Shown: positions 35,702-46,785, counted from the stretch's first letter. The stretch is 64,000 nt of DNA from Tipula vernalis (GCA_958295665.1 OY282559.1:270766047-270830046); one strand, 5' to 3'. Translations and numbers: made by a program. The notes: generated by a model not told the origin, from the letters alone.

Positions 35702-36170
35702 TTTTTATTAAATTGATTTGTTTAATGTTCAGATTTTAGTTATTATAATTGTATTATAAATCTTTTTTTATTATTATTTTTCTAGTTATTATAATATTGT
35801 TGCTTTTATTATTAAAACTTTTTATTTTTAAATTTATTTTTATTAAAAATCTTTATTATTAAAATTTTGTATTCAAACTTACATTAAAATGAGTTGGATT
35901 ATCATTTCCAACTATTTTTTGTGTGTACTCTGGGTGATTGTACACTTGAGACCAGTCGAGTGAGCTTTGAACGGTACGTAGTCTTCCTTTTTGGCTATTA
36001 GTGTTAATATTTACTATCGGCTTACTGCGGTACGTTTTAACTGTCACTTGCACTATATTTTTTGTTATAGTTTAATATTTGCTATAGACCTTCACTTTTT
36101 TGTTGAGCACTGCAGTATAGTATTTGCTACACTCTTAAAAAAGTTTGCACAATAATAACTTTACCGACTG

Positions 36171-36188
36171 GTCCCTGTTTCGGCGCCA
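36171..36188 (-). other. Primer binding site, copy 2
   Basis: TGGCGCCGAAACAGGGAC on the minus strand, next to the 5' LTR of copy 2. Confidence 0.75.
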
Positions 36189-36424
36189 GTTAAGGAGTTA
36201 GGTGCGAGCTTACTTAAAAAAATAACTTTATTCCTCAAGATCAAACTTAAAACTAAATTACTACAAAAATATTTTATCATTTTATACAATAAAAATAGTT
36301 GAAGTTGCATAAAAAGTATGAGAAATTACTCATAAAGAATTTGACACGTTGTGTTGACTCGACAAGTTTGTGCATATCTCATAAAGCACGTTGTGTTGAC
36401 TCGACATTAATGGTGGTGTTAACT
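36188..36424 (-). repeat. 5' LTR, copy 2
   Basis: 237 bp, the duplicate of 29957-30193 with the same internal repeat. Confidence 0.82.
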
Positions 36425-37354
36425 TGCATATTGTGTATTATCAGTATTGTGCCGGGTAGTATATATTAAGCGCTATTAATCAATTGTCTACTCGTGTAGA
36501 CAATGTATGTAGACAATTCAAAAAATGGCTTATTTAATGTAGACAATGTCCTTACTGTAGACATTACGTACGAAGAATATCAATAGGCAAAAGCAAGTAG
36601 ATGATGTTGACGCAGTACACGTTCCGAAAATTGTATACTCTTTAAATATATTGGTGCGGCTATCAACAAGTTAATTGTTGAACGTTCGATTAAAAATTAA
36701 TGATTTGCTAATTACTGGCTAGCTAACCCTATGACCCTATAACCCTATGACCATCAGCCTAATGAAAGGCCATTGCCAATAATTCTGGCTACTTTCAAAA
36801 CAAAAAATTGGACTTTTTATACTGAAAATGAAGATTCCCTATAAAGTCGTTGTTGAACGTTGAATATGGAACACATATCGCTTTCCTAAACGGCGATAAC
36901 CTCAATGACCATCAGTCTAGTGATCTATCTAGGCCATTGCTAATAATCCTGGCCTTCAAAAATTTTAGCAACTCAATTCAAAATTTCGATGACAGGAATA
37001 CAATCTAGCAAAAAATAAATAAAAAAGTACTTCAGCAAACTGTAGTTTAGTCCATTAGTTGAAGAGTTAGCACCACAAGACGCCCCCCTTCCCTCTCCAT
37101 ATCCAGGGACAAGCAACGATTTTTAATAATGAATTGGGGTTATGAAATGCCTATTTATCCTATTTTGATTTAAAACCATATGCACAACAAAATTTCATTC
37201 TCGAAAACGTCCGAAAGACTTGAAAACTAATTTCGTTTATAGTTATAAGCAAAATGACGCATTTATAGGATTTGTGGTAAATTTCAGGGGTCAGGTGGAT
37301 CGATTTCGAAAAGCCATAATAGAGGAGGTTGTTCACAAGCTTTAAGGACAACAG

Positions 37355-37684
37355 TTGTTCACAAAAATCCTACTTTATGACGAAGCCAAGAAATTCACCG
37401 TGATTAACACTCCTTTTGACATATTCCAATATGAGGGACTATCATTCGGAGGATCAGAACAACTAATAATGAGATCGGCATATTGCAGAATTTATTTGAA
37501 AAAATTTGTCATAGCGAGACGTAATAACACTAAACACTTACACACCCTTGATATCGAATATCAAGCACATATTATCAATTCAAAATCGAACATTTACTTC
37601 GTCCGGAAAATCTTAAAGAATTTGAAGCTCTTACAAGAAAAATTAACTACTTTAACCGGTAAATTCAAAATTAGTCTCAATTAG
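37355..37684 (+). CDS. Open frame of unknown origin
   Basis: 109 codons just outside the duplicated block (MFTKILLYDEAKKF ... FKISLN), lysine- and isoleucine-rich, with no domain I recognise. A gypsy RNase H scrap follows 90 bp downstream on the same strand, so it may be part of a decayed retroelement; chance is also possible. Confidence 0.2.
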   Translation: MFTKILLYDEAKKFTVINTPFDIFQYEGLSFGGSEQLIMRSAYCRIYLKKFVIARRNNTKHLHTLDIEYQAHIINSKSNIYFVRKILKNLKLLQEKLTTLTGKFKISLN

Positions 37685-37754
37685 CAGCTTCATTGAATCT
37701 GAACTGATGAACGAGCTTTCAGTCAGCGATTGTTAGGCATACAGGTTTAGTGAA

Positions 37755-37910
37755 TTTAACCCTATCGCACACTAAAAAAACTGTAGTCAAATGGAGAAGG
37801 AAGCTCTGTCGATAATTTTTGGTGTTAAAAAATTTCAACATTACCTGTAAGCTCGTCGGTTTGAGTTGGTCTGTTCATAAATAGCTCACAATGGGTTATA
37901 CCTACCCAAA
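37755..37910 (+). pseudogene. Gypsy-type RNase H scrap
   Basis: The plus-strand codons KNCSQMEKEALSIIFGVKKF, then QHYL, a stop, ARRFELVCS, match the conserved gypsy RNase H block (NYSQxEKEALxIxFGVKKFxxYLxGRxFELVTDHKPL in general form). It is of a different lineage from the minus-strand element to the left. Only about 45 codons remain, with at least two stops. Confidence 0.7.
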
Positions 37911-38151
37911 CCTCTATTCCGGTTAAATCTCACCAACATCTCTTAACCGTTCTTTACAAATTTGAACAAATGATCTTCCAGTTTGCCTAATGTAAAATAT
38001 TGAACAATCTGAACCAACTTATAAACTTCGGTGTCTAATGATTCGTTGATTTTAGTTTTTAATGCCAATTCCAATTTGTGTTGAGTTTTGAACGCAATTT
38101 TGTATCTAAAGTTTCGAAATATTTTTTGGGTATTATGACTCGTGTCTCTAA

Positions 38152-38346
38152 TGGGAATAGGGCCGAAACGGCGAATGTCAAAAGGCCGAATGTCGAAAGG
38201 GCGAATTTCGAAAGGGCGAATGTGTCGAAAGGCCGAATGTCGAAAGGGGCGAAAGTCAACTTTCGGCCTTTCGACCCAATCGATCATTAGACATTCGGCC
38301 TTTCGACAAATTCTGCCTTTCGACATTCGGCCTTTCAACATCGAAC
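38152..38346. repeat. Palindromic 15-bp minisatellite
   Basis: Head-to-tail copies of GGCCGAATGTCGAAA (38162-38250) are followed by inverted copies (CTTTCGACATTCGGC, 38256-38335) around a GAAAGTCAACTTTC turn at about 38249-38262. It can form a hairpin of about 90-bp arms. Open frames on both strands here arise only because the unit is a multiple of three. Confidence 0.85.
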
Positions 38347-38420
38347 GGTCTAGTGTACTTCATGCTAATATATTGATAGGTTGTTTTCTTATCAAATAAG
38401 AGAGTTGTGTAAGATCTGTA

Positions 38421-39696
38421 TTGGGTGTATGCATTAAAAACCGGAATTTTTTATGAAATTTGAGCCTTTATTATGGAAAAATGTTACAAGATTCAAAGTA
38501 TTGCCCATCGTTACCCACTACTTTTTCCCATCTTTCTGGCAATTTATGGATTCCATCCCAGAAAAACTGCGCCGGCTTGGCGGCCAAAAACGAATCGAGC
38601 CAATTTTCGATACCTTGAACTGAAGTGAAGCGTATTCCTTATAAGGCATTCTGCATGGATCGAAATAGGTGGTAGTCGGAAGGAGCAAGGTCTGGGCTAT
38701 AAGGCGGGTGAGGCAGAATTTCCCATCCGTTATTCTTCAGGTAATTTTTGAACGGCGCCCCAATATGTGGCCGAGCGTTATCGTGGTGGAAAATGATTGA
38801 CTCGTGTCTGGTTGCATACGTTGGCCGCTCTGCCTAGATTTTCTGCTTCAAACGAATCAATTGTTGACGATAGAGTTGGGCATTGATGGTTTGGCCACTT
38901 GGCAACAGCTCATAGTGACTCACACCTAGCTGGTCCCACCAAATGCACAGCATGACCTTGGCCCCGTGAATATTCGGCTTTGGTGTCGATGGGCCGGCCC
39001 CGCCTTTCTTGACATACACTTTTTTGCGCTTGGGATTATCGTAATGGATCCATTTTTCATCGCCAGTGACAATACGATGCAAAAACGACTTCTTTTTGTG
39101 GCGCTCGAGCAGCATTTCGGACATGCAAAATCGTCTTTCCTCGTCTCTTGGCTTCAACTCGTATGGCACCCAATTTCCCATCTTTTGGATGAATCCCAAG
39201 GCTTTCAAACGTCTGGAAATTGTTGCTTGATCAACTCCCAATGATTCTGCAAGTTCTTCTTGCGTTTGACATGAATCTTGATCGATTAATGCTTCCAATT
39301 CTTCATTCTCAAACTTTTTCGGCTGACTAGGACCCTCTTTGTCCTTGAAGTCAAAATCACCACTTTTGAAGCGACTAAACCACTCAAAGCACTGTGTTTT
39401 TGCAAGAGTATGCACACCATACAAATCCACGAGCAAACGATGACTTTCAGCTGCAGTTTTGTTTGCGAAAAAGTGACTCAACAAAACTTCCCGCAAATGC
39501 TGTTTTTTCGCAAATTTGATAAATTTTCCATCGTTGAAATCGGTTGGATGTGCACAATCAAAACAAAAACTTTTAGCTGATTTTGACAGGTATTGAATAA
39601 GGCTTTCAAATGACATATATGTCCATGATGCACTATGACGCATAAACAAGTAATGACATCTAGTATCAAATTCCGGTTTTTAATGCGTACACCCAA
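38421..39696 (-). mobile_element. Full-length mariner transposon
   Basis: 1276 bp with terminal inverted repeats TTGGGTGTATGCATTAAAAA (left) and the matching reverse complement ending TTTTTAATGCGTACACCCAA (right), flanked by the TA duplication (38419-38420 and 39697-39698). It encodes a mariner transposase on the minus strand, spoiled by two stops. The ends look intact, so it could still be mobilised in trans (inference). Confidence 0.92.
38503..39540 (-). pseudogene. Mariner transposase with two premature stops
   Basis: The N-terminal helix-turn-helix region (CFEWFSRFKSGDFDFKDKEG, then LGVDQATISRRLKALGF and WVPYEL) is followed by the catalytic core: VTGDEKWIHYD, HHDNARPH and YSPDLAPSDYHLF. 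This is the D,D34D mariner signature, complete. A TAG follows RLKQKI (38834-38836) and a TAA follows SMQNAL (about 38642). Otherwise the frame is open to the natural stop (about 38475). The start is probably upstream of DGKFIKFAKKQHLREVLL; length about 345 codons is normal. Confidence 0.9.
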
Positions 39697-39698
39697 TA

Positions 39699-40227
39699 TG
39701 TTATCCTATCAACATGTTATGTTCATTTGATGTATGATTTTAGGTTTGTATCCATTTCGGCTTGACCATTGGAGTAGTCTTTAGTGTAGTGTACCGTATG
39801 TTCCGCTAGTCCATTGGGTGGCGGGAGAAAAGAAGCGATAAACGAATGATGAAATTTTTTCAATATCTTTCGGAATGCGGTGAAGTAAACGCTGCAAGCT
39901 GGTTTGGTGTCTATTGGAGGGAGGCACCAAAGTTGAGTAGATTAATCCACCAGCTCGGTAATCTTCCAGTAGGGTGCGCATCACGTGAGCTGTTTTGGTC
40001 ATGTACTAGGCAACGTGCAAGGGATAACCTGATCACAATTCGCAAGTGAACGTGCTGCCTCCTCGTGGCAACCATTGGTAACTGAGGCCATTTGGCACAT
40101 TTTTGGCCATTTGGCACTGCCTAAAGTACGGCGCTAAAGGAGAAAACCTTGACAAAAAACCCTAATCTTAGGTGGAACAGCATATGCCGATGTATGAATG
40201 GCTGACAGGTTAATCAGTCCTGTCAAG
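39699..40227. other. No recognised gene
   Basis: More GC-rich than the surroundings, with short open frames on both strands (39781-40117), possibly decayed LINE sequence, but no motif I can name. Confidence 0.35.
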
Positions 40228-40830
40228 TACCAGGCACCTTCCTATTTTATTTAGCCTTCCTGTAGTACTGGGTAACCTAGAGGCGACTTTCCATTCCCAG
40301 CAACTCGAAAGAGTAAAATCAAACGGAAGTCCGGGCAGGGGTAGGAATGAACGAGAGTGGGACAGTCCTCTCGAAGTCCTTGGGTTCCAATGGTACCGTC
40401 TTTCTAGCAGGACTACATGCTATGGTAAACCTCTAGGAGGGATAGCAATAAGCTCAGATAGTATGTATCACATATCGGCTGGCAGTACTATCAGGTCCAT
40501 TAAGAGGCCGAATATTGACTGGACGGATAATTTAAAAGTATTCGGACTCTGGATACCAGGCACCCTCTAGTTTCATTTACCCTTCCTGTGGTAAAGCTGC
40601 GTGATCTAAAGGCGATTTTCCATTCTCAGCAACTCATAAGAGTAAAATCAAAACGGAAGACGGGGCAGAGGTAGGAATATACGGGAGTGGGACAACCCTC
40701 CAGAAATCTTTATCGTTTTCCTAGTAGGACTACATTCTTCAGTAAACATCTAGGAGGGAGAGCAATAAGCCCAGATAGTACGTATCACTTACCGGCCGGC
40801 AGTATTACAGCCTGAATATTGACTGAACGC
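40228..40830. repeat. Degenerate direct repeat, two copies of about 300 bp
   Basis: Copy one (40228-40530) and copy two (40553-40830) share TACCAGGCACC, CTTCCTGT, AGTAAAATCAAA, GGACTACAT, CTAGGAGGGA and AGCAATAAGC in the same order. They differ by many substitutions and small deletions. Probably a fragment of an old tandem repeat or LINE 3' region; no coding content. Confidence 0.75.
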
Positions 40831-40957
40831 CCACATGGCCCTTCAAAAAAAAAAAACTCTACAAAAAAAATGTGTGTGATGACTCCTCCCCTATACGGTA
40901 TTGAACAACATTTTGAAGGATGCTAACCGCCATCGAAAGCGTTGGCTTGCCCCAAAA

Positions 40958-41304
40958 ACACAATATATATATATATTTATACTGAATAAACACTAAGCGC
41001 TCAAACTTCAGTTTTGTAAATATCTTGCATCGATCTCAGATATGTCCCCTACAATGGCATTTCTGAGATCGACGCACAAATTTCGAAATTGGCCATATTT
41101 AATTTTAAGAATTACGTAAGACTGCGGTTAATTTCACTTTTAAAATGCGTGATTTCTTAATGAGGCTTAGATTTTAAACTGTGTTTGAATTGAGATGTCG
41201 AGTATTGTATGTATTTTCAGTGGACATATCTGAGATCGATGCAAGATATTTAGAAACTGAAGTTTGACCGCTTAGTGTTTATTTACTATAAATGTATATT
41301 GTGT
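40958..41304. mobile_element. Foldback MITE with long TIRs
   Basis: 347 bp. The left arm (ACACAATATA ... AATAAACACTAAGCG ... CATCGATCTCAGATATGTCC) is mirrored by the right arm (GGACATATCTGAGATCGATG ... CGCTTAGTGTTTATT ... TATATTGTGT) for about 90 bp. There is no coding region, and no clear target duplication. Confidence 0.75.
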
Positions 41305-41904
41305 CCGAAGGAACTACCAATAAATATTTAGTGAATATTTTGTTCTGGATGGAATGAAAATTTGTATAAATTTTAGCCGAGAAACAAATTTTGAAAAAAG
41401 CCTTTTCGCGATGAAAATTTCGTGCTAACTTCTTGTACGTTTCATTGAGGCTTTGTTATTTCCAAACTTGTGAAGGACAAGCAATCGGTCCAAAGTTCCA
41501 ATCAATTTTATAAGCCGATTTTTTGCGTCGTTTATTTTCACGGTCAAATGATTTTCCGCTTTTAAGGAGAAAGCAGGTCAGTAACACCTTTAATAATGTC
41601 CATCTAATCTAATTCACTATAACCGGTACGGGAGGTATGGTATAAGGGATCACAGTAGCTCATAAATATTTTCTACACAAAGCGACAAAAATATCGCTCA
41701 CTTTTTGGTTGCGTCGAGTATAAACAGCTTATTGGTTCATTTTTTAACAATTATGACCACTAAATACAAATGGAACTTTTAGTTATATTTGTGTTTAATA
41801 CATGAACATTTCTCTAAAGTCTTCACTTTCGATTTGTAGACATCGTTACAATAACACCGGCACACATACGAATCCGATGTTCATTTTGCTCCATCATCCT
41901 CCAG
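41305..41904. other. No recognised gene
   Basis: AT-rich non-coding sequence between two repeats. Nothing else seen. Confidence 0.35.
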
Positions 41905-42020
41905 ATTTCCACAAAACCCCAATTTTGGGTCAAAATTGCCCAAGAAAATACCAAAGTCTATTTTTTGTACCGTTTACTCCAGTTGTATCGTTCCCGGAGT
42001 AGTCCTTTTTTACTCTTCAG
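41905..42020 (+). repeat. Dispersed repeat, also inverted at 52512-52643
   Basis: TCCACAAAACCCCAATTTTG, then CCCAAGAAAATACCAAAGTC and TTTTTTGTACCGTTTACTCC occur here. They occur again, reverse-complemented and in the same order, at 52512-52643. Confidence 0.75.
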
Positions 42021-42349
42021 TAAGCCAAAAAAAGCCCAACTTTAGGTCAAAATGGCCAAAAATATTCCAAATTAATTTACCTTTCTATTTTGGTTACTAA
42101 TGGCTTTTGACTAAATTGTCAGGAAAGTAATCAAGATTCGAATCCAAAAATGAAGCTTTAATTTTATAAGACATTCCAATTGCCTGTAATTTTCTATCAA
42201 CTTTGTAACAATGTCTTGGTAATGCGCACTTCTGGTGTTACTTCGGTCTGAAAACACCAAAGTATTGAAATCCTGTCAAAAATGATCAAAAATTTGGTTG
42301 TTACCAAAACCACTTTTCTCGACGTTTTGAAACTCCCTGAGTCTAAAAA

Positions 42350-42425
42350 AGCAAGAAAAATGTCGGTCCGTCTGTCTGTATGTCTGTACCCATGGTATCT
42401 CGAGAACGGCCTGTTCGATTTAGAA
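42350..42425 (+). repeat. GTCTGTCTGT dispersed repeat motif
   Basis: CGGTCCGTCTGTCTGTATGT followed by TATCTCGAGAACGGCC. This is a form seen in many invertebrate dispersed repeats. It probably belongs to the same repeat as the downstream 108-bp units. Confidence 0.4.
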
Positions 42426-42639
42426 TTTTGTTTGCCAATCTGTTTTTATGGTCAATGCCAAGATTTGAAAAGCTTTAGGAACATGTGCATCAAGAAGGTC
42501 GGGTACCTGCCTAACGAATTGACCCAAAATACCTGGTTATAGAAATATTTACCAATTTTTTGACCAATTCCAAATTAAACCGGCCAATTAAGATGGAAAT
42601 TATCTATTTCTTAACTGATTTTAGTGAAACTTGACTTCC

Positions 42640-42925
42640 GCGATGGAAATGGGATTCTAAAATAAGCTTTGGATGAAATTCTAGTATATGGCCAAGTATC
42701 ATGGAACTTGCCTATTTATCAACCGATTATGATGAAATTTGATATGTGCGTTGGAAATAGGATTCTAAAACGATTTTTGGATGAAGTTCTGGACTATGGC
42801 CAAGTGCAATGGGACTTGTCTATTTCTCAAGCAATTATGATGAAAATCGGCTTATACATTGGAAATGGGATTCTAAAATATTTTTTGAGTGAAGTTCTGA
42901 AATATCGCCAAGTATGATGAAACTA
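42640..42925 (+). repeat. 108-bp tandem repeat, about 2.7 copies
   Basis: TGGAAATGGGATTCTAAA recurs at about 42644, 42752 and 42860 (period 108), each followed by GAAGTTCT-like and GGCCAAGT-like blocks. As 108 is 36 codons, an 82-codon frame stays open through it. A single further copy is at 47990-48080. Confidence 0.8.
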
Positions 42926-43067
42926 ACCAATTATTATAAAATTCGGCTTGTTTGAATTGACCCGTAACTTAACCTCCAACTCAACCCCAAACTCAATACC
43001 CCAAAAATACCCAACTCAATATTCAAACCAGCATATATAAAAATTGATAAATATTTCTATAACCAGG

Positions 43068-44676
43068 TAATGGTAATGGTGATGGGGATGGTGAGGGTGA
43101 TGGTGATGGTGATGGTGATGGTGATGGTGATGGTGATAGTGATGGTGATGGTGATGGTGATGGTGATGGTGATGGTGATGGTGATGGTGATGGTGATGGT
43201 GATGGTGATGGTGATGGTGATGGTGATGGTGATGGTGATGGTGATGGTGATGGTGATGGTGATGGTGATGGTGATGGTGATGGTGATGGTGATGGTGATG
43301 GTGATGGTGATGGTGATGGTGATGGTGATGGTGATGGTGATGGTGATGGTGATGGTGATGGTGATGGTGATGGTGATGGTGATGGTGATGGTGATGGTGA
43401 TGGTGATGGTGATGGTGATGGTGATGGTGATGGTGATGGTGATGGTGATGGTGATGGTGATGGTGATGGTGATGGTGATGGTGATGGTGATGGTGATGGT
43501 GATGGTGATGGTGATGGTGATGGTGATGGTGATGGTGATGGTGATGGTGATGGTGATGGTGATGGTGATGGTGATGGTGATGGTGATGGTGATGGTGATG
43601 GTGATGGTGATGGTGATGGTGATGGTGATGGTGATGGTGATGGTGATGGTGATGGTGATGGTGATGGTGATGGTGATGGTGATGGTGATGGTGATGGTGA
43701 TGGTGATGGTGATGGTGATGGTGATGGTGATGGTGATGGTGATGGTGATGGTGATGGTGATGGTGATGGTGATGGTGATGGTGATGGTGATGGTGATGGT
43801 GATGGTGATGGTGATGGTGATGGTGATGGTGATGGTGATGGTGATGGTGATGGTGATGGTGATGGTGATGGTGATGGTGATGGTGATGGTGATGGTGATG
43901 GTGATGGTGATGGTGATGGTGATGGTGATGGTGATGGTGATGGTGATGGTGATGGTGATGGTGATGGTGATGGTGATGGTGATGGTGATGGTGATGGTGA
44001 TGGTGATGGTGATGGTGATGGTGATGGTGATGGTGATGGTGATGGTGATGGTGATGGTGATGGTGATGGTGATGGTGATGGTGATGGTGATGGTGATGGT
44101 GATGGTGATGGTGATGGTGATGGTGATGGTGATGGTGATGGTGATGGTGATGGTGATGGTGATGGTGATGGTGATGGTGATGGTGATGGTGATGGTGATG
44201 GTGATGGTGATGGTGATGGTGATGGTGATGGTGATGGTGATGGTGATGGTGATGGTGATGGTGATGGTGATGGTGATGGTGATGGTGATGGTGATGGTGA
44301 TGGTGATGGTGATGGTGATGGTGATGGTGATGGTGATGGTGATGGTGATGGTGATGGTGATGGTGATGGTGATGGTGATGGTGATGGTGATGGTGATGGT
44401 GATGGTGATGGTGATGGTGATGGTGATGGTGATGGTGATGGTGATGGTGATGGTGATGGTGATGGTGATGGTGATGGTGATGGTGATGGTGATGGTGATG
44501 GTGATGGTGATGGTGATGGTGATGGTGATGGTGATGGTGATGGTGATGGTGATGGTGATGGTGATGGTGATGGTGATGGTGATGGTGATGGTGATGGTGA
44601 TGGTGATGGTGATGGTGATGGTGATGGTGATGGTGATGGTGATGGTGATGGTGATGGTGATGGTGATGGAGATAGT
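43068..44676. repeat. GGTGAT hexanucleotide array, 1.6 kb
   Basis: About 268 copies of GGTGAT. It is perfect from about 43139 to 44668, with a few variants (GGGGAT, GAGGGT, GATAGT) at the left and right edges. Open frames exist in three readings (His-His, Ser-Pro, Met-Val repeats) only because a hexamer without stops never closes a frame. Not coding. Confidence 0.97.
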
Positions 44677-46785
44677 GAATGCACCATGATATGATGTTAT
44701 GATTGTGTGATGACATGATGGTATGACGTGTAACGGGCACTTGTCATCCCCGTTAAAAAATATACCTAATTCCCAAAAAATAAACTAAGAAAACTGCATC
44801 CCACCTTTAAAGATATTTTCTTCTAAAAAACGGACAATATCCGGGTGCAGTTCCCATTCTTATTAATAATAAGTCATTATGCTAGTTGAGTTGTATCAAA
44901 TTTGGTTGTACAACAAATTAACATAAAATTCTATTAATTCTATTAGCCCGTAGCCCACATCAAAGTGTGGACTCAAGTTTCTATAAATAAACGTAAATAC
45001 ATTTTTCTCTTTTTGTTGTTGCACGCGCGATTTTTGTCAAGCGTGTGTACAATAATTTTTTTTTTGGGTTTATTTAGCGCTTATTCACCTGCGGCTATTT
45101 GAAACCAAGTTCAAATCAATTTTTTTTGTGTGCAATTTGGGCAGTTCATGTGTTTACACATGGAACGAAAACGTGCCGAATATTTACAATTTTTGGAATA
45201 TTTACAATTTTTGCATATTAGCTAATAACCAATGAAGTATTGGAGGGAGTAAGAATGCGTCTTTCGGTTGATTGATCGATGTAGAAAATAATTTTTAATT
45301 TTTTGGTCAATCAGCAGAAAAATTGTATAAAAACCGCGCCGATATTTTATTGGGAGAGATTCAGTTTTTTGTTTATATTGAAATAGTCGATTTTTGGGGA
45401 TTCAAGTTGGGATTATCCAATTATACAAGTTAGGATTATTAGCAAAATTGGGTTTTCATTTTATTTTTTTTGTGTCAACAATCAGAATCAGGTAAATATG
45501 ACCACCCATCCTTACTAACACCAGGGCACCGACTGGTCGGACGTCTGTCGACATCCTCGCAAGAGGCAGCAAGGGAACATATGGTGTTAACCACCATACC
45601 CGCTTTTCTGTCGACAACTTCCGCCAGTCTTTACTAAACTAACGGCCAGTGGTTAGATTTTAAATTACGTCTCCGTAAAGCTTTGGGTAGCCATGCTAGC
45701 CTAAGTCAAACACTTTTTTTGACTGTTTTCGTCCTCCCTTTCCGAGTTGCAATTAGCAGCTCACGTTTTTGGTGCTTTAGCCCCACCAAAAATCATCCGA
45801 GATCTTATTTGTGTGTGGCACCTTACCCACACCAATCCCCTACTTAACTAAGCTGCAGGAATCATGCCTCCGGTATCACCAAACAAGTAAGATAAATTCG
45901 GTGTAATGAGGGGGAGCTGGCTTTCAGCCAAACGCTACTCACTACAGACGGTAAGATGGTGCGATAATGTTTTGTTATAATCATTATTATGGCACGATGG
46001 TATGATGCTGGTGGTGATGCTACAACCTTATGATGATAAGATTTGCGTACTTACTTAAGTCGTTAATTAAAACGATAGATTTTTACTTTTCAACTTCTTG
46101 CGCTACATATTCAAATAATCACACGAAAATGTATTATGAAAGATTGGTCACTAAATATTTGTTTTTATAGCAAATTTTCCTCTATTAGGTCAATAAAAAT
46201 TCCCAGAACTATAAATAAAGCGAAATTTATTTAAAAAGCAGGAATAGGAACAACAACAACCGTGGGCGTCATTACAAAGTTGGAGCTGGGGCGAAGTTGG
46301 GGTAGGAGACTGAACGAGGAAAATATAATTAGGGTTAAGTTGAAGAGCATGTTTGGGGTTAAGTTGAAGATTGTGTTGAGTGTTGAGTTGAAAGTTGATT
46401 TGGGGTTGAATTGGTGACTAAGCTTAGCGGATAGTTAGGAGTTGATTTTGTGATTTCGTTGGAGATTACGCTTGGATTGAGTTGGAGATTGAGTTGGATA
46501 TTGAGGTTAGATTGAATCAGGGATTAAGGGGTTCAATTAGGAATTAATTGATTCTGGAGTTACTTTGAGTTGACTTGATACAATCTCACGAACGCACGTA
46601 ATAGAGACCGAAGTTCTTATCACCTCGTGAAGTTTCAGCCCTTCATGAAATTTCAAACTTCTTTAAAACTGAGCCAGGCAGCTTTCATATTTTTTTGCAT
46701 GGTTTTAATGAAATTTTTGTCTTGAAATAGTTTCGGACCTCAAGTCAGAAATTGTTGTGCTATGTATTGGAAACATTGACATTTT
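44677..46785. other. No recognised gene; GC-richer block 45500-45960
   Basis: Mostly AT-rich. The block 45500-45960 (ACCAGGGCACCGACTGGTCG ... AGCTGCAGGAATCATGCC) is distinctly GC-richer than its surroundings and could be the 5' untranslated part of an unrecognised retroelement. It ends with a very short ATG frame (45864). Confidence 0.35.
45326..45365 (+). promoter_or_regulatory. Candidate TATA/initiator promoter
   Basis: TATAAAAA (45326-45333) lies about 35 bp before ATTCAGTTTT, which fits the arthropod initiator TCAGT. A possible donor CAG/GTAAAT follows at 45489. It may be the start of a retroelement transcript. Weak, by motif only. Confidence 0.25.

Larger units (their letters stand above)
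31075..36424 (-). mobile_element. Gypsy-type LTR retrotransposon, copy 2 (lacks 3' LTR)
   Basis: The duplicated part of the element: env-like region to 5' LTR, all on the minus strand. Because the duplication starts inside env, this copy has no transmembrane segment, polypurine tract or 3' LTR. It was produced by genomic duplication, not by a new insertion. Confidence 0.87.
31075..37292. repeat. 6.2-kb tandem duplication, unit 2
   Basis: Second copy of 24844-31061, including the same stops and frameshifts. After 37292 the sequence diverges into a different flank. Confidence 0.95.

Noticed and set aside
24306..37292. Two proviruses sharing an LTR (LTR-internal-LTR-internal-LTR)
   Set aside because: The duplicated unit starts in env and includes 868 bp of host flank, so breakpoints do not match LTRs.
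38142..38399. Basic repeat frame (KGRMSKGR-like)
   Set aside because: Artefact of the 15-bp palindromic minisatellite.
43016..44740. Open frames of over 500 codons (poly-His, Ser-Pro and Met-Val repeats)
   Set aside because: All come from the GGTGAT array, which has no stop in these readings. No splice, domain or composition evidence for a gene.
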